The translations under genes and the position numbers were made by a program. Shown one piece after another: positions 6,505 to 9,170 of a DNA stretch of 9,170 nucleotides. Below the pieces are notes generated by a model that saw only the letters and a list, made by a program, of their open reading frames with translations, was not told the DNA's origin and did no database searches. The stretch covers positions 1 through 9,170 of the forward strand of contig JAETOP010000131.1 in NCBI GenBank assembly GCA_021771675.1, in the 5' to 3' direction. This DNA comes from Oscillospiraceae bacterium. Its GTDB lineage: Bacteria > Bacillota_A > Clostridia > Oscillospirales > Oscillospiraceae. Each line of letters begins with the position of its first letter. Positions within the stretch are counted from its first letter, which is position 1.

Positions 6505-7374
6505 GAGCGTCTTGTTCGTTGTATCCAAGACGGCCTCCCGGCCAATGGGGAAAATTGCGTGATTGATGCCGTGGCCGAAATCATCACAATAGGCCACAGG
6601 AATGTGATAGGCTGCCCCAAACCGTTCCAGAACTTCAAACAGCAGTGGGGAAACAGAGTCCGAGTAGTGCCCAAACAACAGGCCCGTTACCTGCTCCAGC
6701 AGCCGGCTTTGGCCAATGCAGGTCAGGAACATGCTGACATCCTGTATGGACTGAAATTGCTCCAATTCTTCAAGAAACAGGATGTATTTTCGGCCTGTGT
6801 CAAAGGGAAAGAATCGGTTCCCCAGAGCCAAAGCAAAATTGAGCAAATATCCTCCGACCAGGGTTCCTTCGCAGCACCCTGCCCTGATGGTATGCCAATC
6901 GCTGTTGCTGACATAATGGGTGATGGTTCCATCCACCAGGTGGGAAAGAAATTGGCTTTTGTCATATTCACTGATTTTATCAAATAGTCCTGGGGTCTGC
7001 CCATAGTACGTTGTGACACCGGTTTGCGCATAAATGGCGTTCAGGATGGATGTTCCATCGCTATAGCTCAAAAAAAGCTTCGGGGTTTCCTTGATTCGGC
7101 TGTAGTCGATATAAGGAAGCAGGTCCACACTTCCGTAACCCCCACCAAAGAATACCATCTTTACATCTTCGTCATAGATCATCTCATTCAGGTCATCAAC
7201 ACGCTCGGCGGTACTTGCGGTAAACCGATAGGTGTCTTTGTAAATATTCCTGCCAAATTTGACTTGGAATCCCAAGCCTTCGATGCCCTTTGCAAACCGT
7301 TCATAATCGCCCCGATCCGCCACCCAGCTGGGTGAAATGATTCCAATGGTATCACCATATCTCAGCAAATTCAT
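6493..7374 (-). CDS. S66-family serine peptidase (LD-carboxypeptidase / MccF-like)
   Basis: S66 peptidases either trim the terminal D-alanine from murein tetrapeptides during recycling (LdcA) or cleave microcin C-type nucleotide-peptide antibiotics to give immunity (MccF). The 293-residue product begins with the family start YGDTIGIISPSW (6-17) and has FFGGGYGS (75-82). The nucleophile is Ser105 in SYSDGTS, with acid Glu202 in LEELEQ and His268 in FGHGINHAIFPIG, so the Ser-Glu-His triad appears complete. There is no signal peptide, so it is cytoplasmic. The start is the ATG at 7374, with GGAGG (7382-7386) 7 nt upstream; the longer open frame lacks support. The gene is convergent with, and overlaps by 12 bp, the two-domain GNAT. 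The LdcA versus MccF role cannot be decided by eye; proximity to GNAT genes makes the detoxification or immunity branch plausible. Confidence 0.93.
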   Translation of the reverse strand: MNLLRYGDTIGIISPSWVADRGDYERFAKGIEGLGFQVKFGRNIYKDTYRFTASTAERVDDLNEMIYDEDVKMVFFGGGYGSVDLLPYIDYSRIKETPKLFLSYSDGTSILNAIYAQTGVTTYYGQTPGLFDKISEYDKSQFLSHLVDGTITHYVSNSDWHTIRAGCCEGTLVGGYLLNFALALGNRFFPFDTGRKYILFLEELEQFQSIQDVSMFLTCIGQSRLLEQVTGLLFGHYSDSVSPLLFEVLERFGAAYHIPVAYCDDFGHGINHAIFPIGREAVLDTTNKTLLFR

Positions 7375-7409
7375 AATTTTTCCTCCGGATTCTGCACATT
7401 GAAAGATCT

Positions 7410-7448
7410 CCCCATTGCACAAACAATGTTTCTGCAATGGGGCTTTTT
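7410..7448 (+). terminator. Plus-strand intrinsic terminator upstream of the S66 gene
   Basis: CCCCATTGCA (7410-7419) pairs perfectly with TGCAATGGGG (7433-7442), and CTTTTT follows. It works only for plus-strand transcription. On the minus strand it would lie in the leader of the S66 gene without a proper U-tract. The nearest plus-strand gene ends at 6504, so it would end a transcript running antisense through the whole S66 gene. Confidence 0.75.
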
Positions 7449-7460
7449 GTTGGACAAATT

Positions 7461-7489
7461 TTTAAATGCTTATCGGTTTAACTCAGCAA
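7461..7489 (-). promoter_or_regulatory. Possible promoter for the S66 peptidase gene
   Basis: On the minus strand TTGCTG (plus 7484-7489), 17 nt and TTTAAA (7461-7466) form a mediocre sigma-A-like pair 87 nt before the start codon. It falls inside the outer arm of the large palindrome. Evidence is weak and no better candidate is visible. Confidence 0.25.
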
Positions 7490-7550
7490 CCAAGCAAAAT
7501 AGTACATTGGCAGGACGTTGAACGGAATGCGGGAATGGTTTTTGAGCAAA

Positions 7551-7712
7551 GGCCCCCCCTGTGTAAGGGGGGCTGTCGTGCGAACAGCACGACTGGGGGA
7601 CTGTGCAGTAAGATGTTACGAATTCGCGCCAGGTTAGGCGAAAAGGTAAGATTGTACTGCGACAGTCCCTCAGTCAGCTTCGCTGACAGCTCCCCTTACA
7701 CTTCGGGAGCCT
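7551..7712. repeat. Inner, better-conserved inverted-repeat core
   Basis: The two arms (about 7551-7627 and 7637-7712) share GTGTAAGGGG, GCTGTC, GACTG, GGGACTGT and GCAGTA in inverted order. Each arm also holds its own small hairpins: GTCGTGC/GCACGAC (7575-7593) on the left and GTCAGC/GCTGAC (7673-7687) on the right. A GGGAGC/GCTCCC hairpin at 7705-7723 follows. This style, with a G-rich or C-rich tip, then GCTGTC, a small hairpin and GACTGAGGG, matches from memory an abundant intergenic repeat of gut Clostridia. Confidence 0.7.
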
Positions 7713-7804
7713 CGGGTGCTCCCGCACCAGTGCAACCAACGTAAAAATCCCTGAATTTCGTACAATTGGCCGAGTTGCTGACGAAAGCTGATAAGCACAA
7801 ATTT

Positions 7805-8422
7805 TTAATTCCCCTGGGCGGCTGCTCCGATTTCCACATCAGGCTTGATTTCCTTTGCACGCTCGTGCCATTTGCCCAGATGCCGGCCATCCCAGGCCCA
7901 GTAGTCATAGTTGATGCAGGTTCGCACCGCAGCGGCGGCTTTGAGGATTTCTTCTGAACTCATTGTGGAATTGACCAATCTCTCATCCTTGAGGGTATTG
8001 CGGATGCGGCACAGGAAGACGGTTTCGTCATGCGCTCCGGTGGCAATTTCCTTCTCCACCTCCAGCTCAAAGCTGATGGGACTGCTGCAAAGGACGGGAA
8101 CCGGCAGCACTGCGCCCTTTTCCCATTCGACGGCAATGTCCATCTTGTCGCCGTCTCTGCCGTCCGCCGTTCCGAAATAGTCCGCAAGGGGAAGGTTACT
8201 TTCCACAACAAGGTTTGCGGAAAACACCCTGTTTCTGCGGATGTTTTCCAATGTCCTTTTACTTCCGCCAATGCCGCAGATCACGCCCAGCTGGTCGAAC
8301 CAGCAATAGCTGAACCAACAAAACAGACCGAAGTCCGGCGTGCCGTCCTCATTGGTGCTGCCGTAGACAAACAGCGTCTGAGGACAAATGTCATTTGTTG
8401 CGGGTACTGATATTTTTTTCAT
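7805..8422 (-). CDS. Flavin reductase family protein (FMN-binding split barrel)
   Basis: Proteins of this family bind FMN in a dimeric split-barrel and reduce flavin or act as small flavin-dependent oxidoreductases in the cytoplasm. The 205-residue product shows the expected order: an N-terminal CPQTLFVYGSTNEDGTPDFG (13-32), the FCWFSYCW strand (34-41) with Cys35 and Cys40, the FMN-contact region GGSKRTLENIRRN (52-64), NLVVE, the LADYFG turn (79-84), and the late GAHDETVFLCRI strand (129-140). The start is the ATG at 8422, preceded by a GAGAGG stretch inside marR; the marR coding region runs 32 bp into this gene, so the two are co-transcribed and likely coupled. The stop codon lies in the 12-bp direct repeat bounding the palindromic element. 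No clear terminator is visible downstream. Its natural substrate is unknown. Confidence 0.9.
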   Translation of the reverse strand: MKKISVPATNDICPQTLFVYGSTNEDGTPDFGLFCWFSYCWFDQLGVICGIGGSKRTLENIRRNRVFSANLVVESNLPLADYFGTADGRDGDKMDIAVEWEKGAVLPVPVLCSSPISFELEVEKEIATGAHDETVFLCRIRNTLKDERLVNSTMSSEEILKAAAAVRTCINYDYWAWDGRHLGKWHERAKEIKPDVEIGAAAQGN

Positions 8423-8858
8423 AAGCTTGCTGCCTCTCTTCCAGATTTTTAAGAATACGTTCCAAATACCATTCAAGCAGTACGATTTCTGCTTCTGTGA
8501 AACCGGTGTAATAGATTTCATTCATCTCCTGTGAGATCTTGTTATATTCGCTTTCCAGGGATTTTGCCCGCTCCGTCAGGGCAATCAGCGTGGTGCGCCG
8601 ATCCTTGGGGGAGGGCTCCCGAACAATCAGCCCCAGGCTTTCCATGCGGTCAAGCATGGTGGTAAGGGTGGTATTTGCAAGGCTTGTCTGGGCGGACAAG
8701 CTGCTGATGCTGATATGGTCGTTCTGCCAGAGCACGTATAGAATCCGTCCCTGGGCCCCATTGAAGGAATCAATCCCTGAAGCCGCCAGCTTGCGGTCGA
8801 ATATCCGGGTTCCCACCTGTTTGATGCGAGAAATCAAAAAGCCACCTTTTGTTTCCAA
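8391..8858 (-). CDS. MarR-family transcriptional regulator
   Basis: MarR proteins are dimeric winged-helix repressors that usually control their own operon and release DNA on binding a small ligand or on oxidation. The 155-residue length is normal. The winged helix spans about 34-95: ISISSLSAQTSLANTTLTTM (49-68) is the helix-turn-helix and EPSPKDRRTTLIALTERA (81-98) the wing, with the conserved Asp86-Arg87-Arg88. Dimerisation helices flank it. There are no cysteines, so thiol-based redox sensing is excluded and a small-molecule ligand is more likely. The start is TTG at 8858, supported by AAGGAGGAG (8864-8872) 5 nt upstream. A palindromic operator overlaps its promoter, indicating autorepression. 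The downstream flavin reductase gene overlaps it by 32 bp. Confidence 0.95.
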   Translation of the reverse strand: METKGGFLISRIKQVGTRIFDRKLAASGIDSFNGAQGRILYVLWQNDHISISSLSAQTSLANTTLTTMLDRMESLGLIVREPSPKDRRTTLIALTERAKSLESEYNKISQEMNEIYYTGFTEAEIVLLEWYLERILKNLEERQQAYEKNISTRNK

Positions 8859-8870
8859 ATTTGCTCCTCC

Positions 8871-8899
8871 TTTCTATATAGGATATTACCATATAGAAA
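8871..8899. promoter_or_regulatory. Palindromic operator, probably for the MarR regulator
   Basis: TTTCTATAT (8871-8879) and ATATAGAAA (8891-8899) are perfect 9-bp inverted repeats separated by 11 nt, a half-site spacing of about two helical turns. It covers the -10 box and part of the spacer of the marR promoter and touches the ribosome binding site, so a bound dimer would block RNA polymerase. Confidence 0.8.
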
Positions 8900-8911
8900 T
8901 AAATTTGTCAA
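8883..8911 (-). promoter_or_regulatory. Near-consensus promoter of the marR operon
   Basis: Read on the minus strand: TTGACA (plus 8906-8911), exactly 17 nt, then TAATAT (plus 8883-8888), with an extended -10 TG one base upstream. Transcription would start near 8876, giving a very short leader before the TTG start at 8858. Confidence 0.88.
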
Positions 8912-8919
8912 GAGCCTTT

Positions 8920-8931
8920 AACGCATGCGTT
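8920..8931. promoter_or_regulatory. 12-bp perfect palindrome in the divergent intergenic region
   Basis: AACGCATGCGTT lies 9 bp upstream of the marR -35 box. It could bind a second dimeric regulator. It is too short to call with confidence. Confidence 0.25.
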
Positions 8932-9007
8932 TGTCGTGTTCCAGAGGAAAGTGCGGTGCTCATAAAACGGTTAATATTCACGGCAGCTTACTCTGCTGTA
9001 GATGCTC

Positions 9008-9036
9008 TTGCATTCTATATGGTCATGTGATAATAT
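9008..9036 (+). promoter_or_regulatory. Promoter for the SdpI-like gene, with a MarR-type half-site
   Basis: TTGCAT (9008-9013), 17 nt, TAATAT (9031-9036), with an extended -10 TG. The spacer contains TTCTATATGGT (9013-9023), an 11-mer also present on the minus strand inside the marR operator (plus 8888-8898). This suggests that the same repressor may touch both promoters. Confidence 0.65.
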
Positions 9037-9085
9037 GAAAGTAAACAGACCAACAAATTGGAATTTGCAGGGAGGGAAAATTTGT

Positions 9086-9170
9086 ATGTGGTTTTGGTGG
9101 TTTATGCTGATATGTGATTTGCTAATTCCTGTTGTTATGCTTATTGCTGGAAGAATGATGTGGAAGAACT
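9086..9170 (+). CDS. N-terminal fragment of a probable SdpI-family membrane protein
   Basis: Only the first 28 codons are in the window; the gene runs off the right edge. The ATG at 9086 follows GGGAGGG (9070-9076) by 9 nt. The visible part is one hydrophobic helix, WFWWFMLICDLLIPVVMLIA (residues 2-21), followed by GRMMWKN. This pattern of a first helix ending in an IAGRxMWK-type turn is how I remember SdpI-family proteins beginning. SdpI itself is the immunity and signalling protein against the SdpC toxin in Bacillus, though most homologues are uncharacterised. It is divergent from marR and shares an operator-like 11-mer. The family call rests on a short stretch and memory. Confidence 0.5.
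   Translation, partial: MWFWWFMLICDLLIPVVMLIAGRMMWKN

Larger units (their letters stand above)
7454..7808. mobile_element. Large palindromic MITE-like element with flanking 12-bp direct repeat
   Basis: The region is one imperfect inverted repeat centred at about 7632. Outer blocks TGCTTATC (7467-7474) and TCAGCAAC (7483-7490) recur inverted as GATAAGCA (7790-7797) and GTTGCTGA (7774-7781), each pair separated by 8 nt. GTAC (7502-7505 and 7760-7763) and the inner arms share the same centre. ACAAATTTTTAA occurs in the same orientation at both edges (7454-7465 and 7797-7808), as a target-site duplication would. No coding frame spans it that resembles a transposase, so it would be non-autonomous. 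The right copy of the 12-mer contains the stop codon of the flavin reductase gene, leaving that gene intact. Confidence 0.6.

Noticed and set aside
7466..7744. 92-codon plus-strand frame across the palindrome
   Set aside because: It lies wholly within the inverted-repeat element, has a low-complexity proline, alanine and glycine tail and no ribosome binding site.
7501..7787. Direct similarity between GTACATTGGC (7502-7511) and GTACAATTGGCC (7760-7771)
   Set aside because: The stretch is short and gapped, and GTAC is itself palindromic, so it is already covered by the inverted-repeat symmetry about 7632.
8539..9030. 163-codon plus-strand frame opposite marR
   Set aside because: It runs antisense through marR and both promoters and shows no recognisable domain.

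Overview
The window looks like a chromosomal segment of a gut-type Clostridia/Oscillospiraceae bacterium. The evidence is indirect: strong AGGAGG-type ribosome binding sites, frequent GTG and TTG starts, the Firmicutes-style lon-engB pair, and an intergenic inverted-repeat element of a style I associate from memory with these genomes. No rRNA or tRNA gene is present, so the taxonomy is inference.

Layout. Positions 1-408 hold no credible gene. They contain a dense run of hairpins, two of them identical 28-nt copies, ending just before the lon ribosome binding site. lon (409-2808) and engB (2821-3405) form a GC-rich housekeeping operon for protein quality control and ribosome assembly. Positions 3406-3720 are gene-free but highly foldable: a possible three-way-junction RNA and then a strong intrinsic terminator. 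A promoter at 3721-3749 starts a plus-strand accessory operon of clearly lower GC at its start: a GNAT acetyltransferase, an unrecognised 162-residue protein, a 27-codon remnant of a third gene, a TraX-family membrane protein, and a two-domain GNAT protein.

The second GNAT gene overlaps tail to tail by 12 bp with a minus-strand S66 (LD-carboxypeptidase/MccF-like) gene. Upstream of that gene lies a roughly 350-bp imperfect palindrome (about 7454-7808), bounded by a 12-bp direct repeat, that looks like a MITE-type non-autonomous element. Next come a minus-strand marR-flavin reductase operon with an almost perfect promoter overlapped by a palindromic operator, and divergently the first 28 codons of a likely SdpI-family membrane protein.

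How it may work together. The first third is core genome. From about 3.7 kb onward the gene set (two GNATs, an S66 peptidase, a MarR regulator with an oxidoreductase, and an SdpI-like protein) is typical of accessory resistance, immunity or detoxification cargo. I did not find a convincing new multi-gene defence system. The most novel-looking signals are noncoding: the hairpin array before lon, the three-way-junction RNA candidate, and the giant palindrome.
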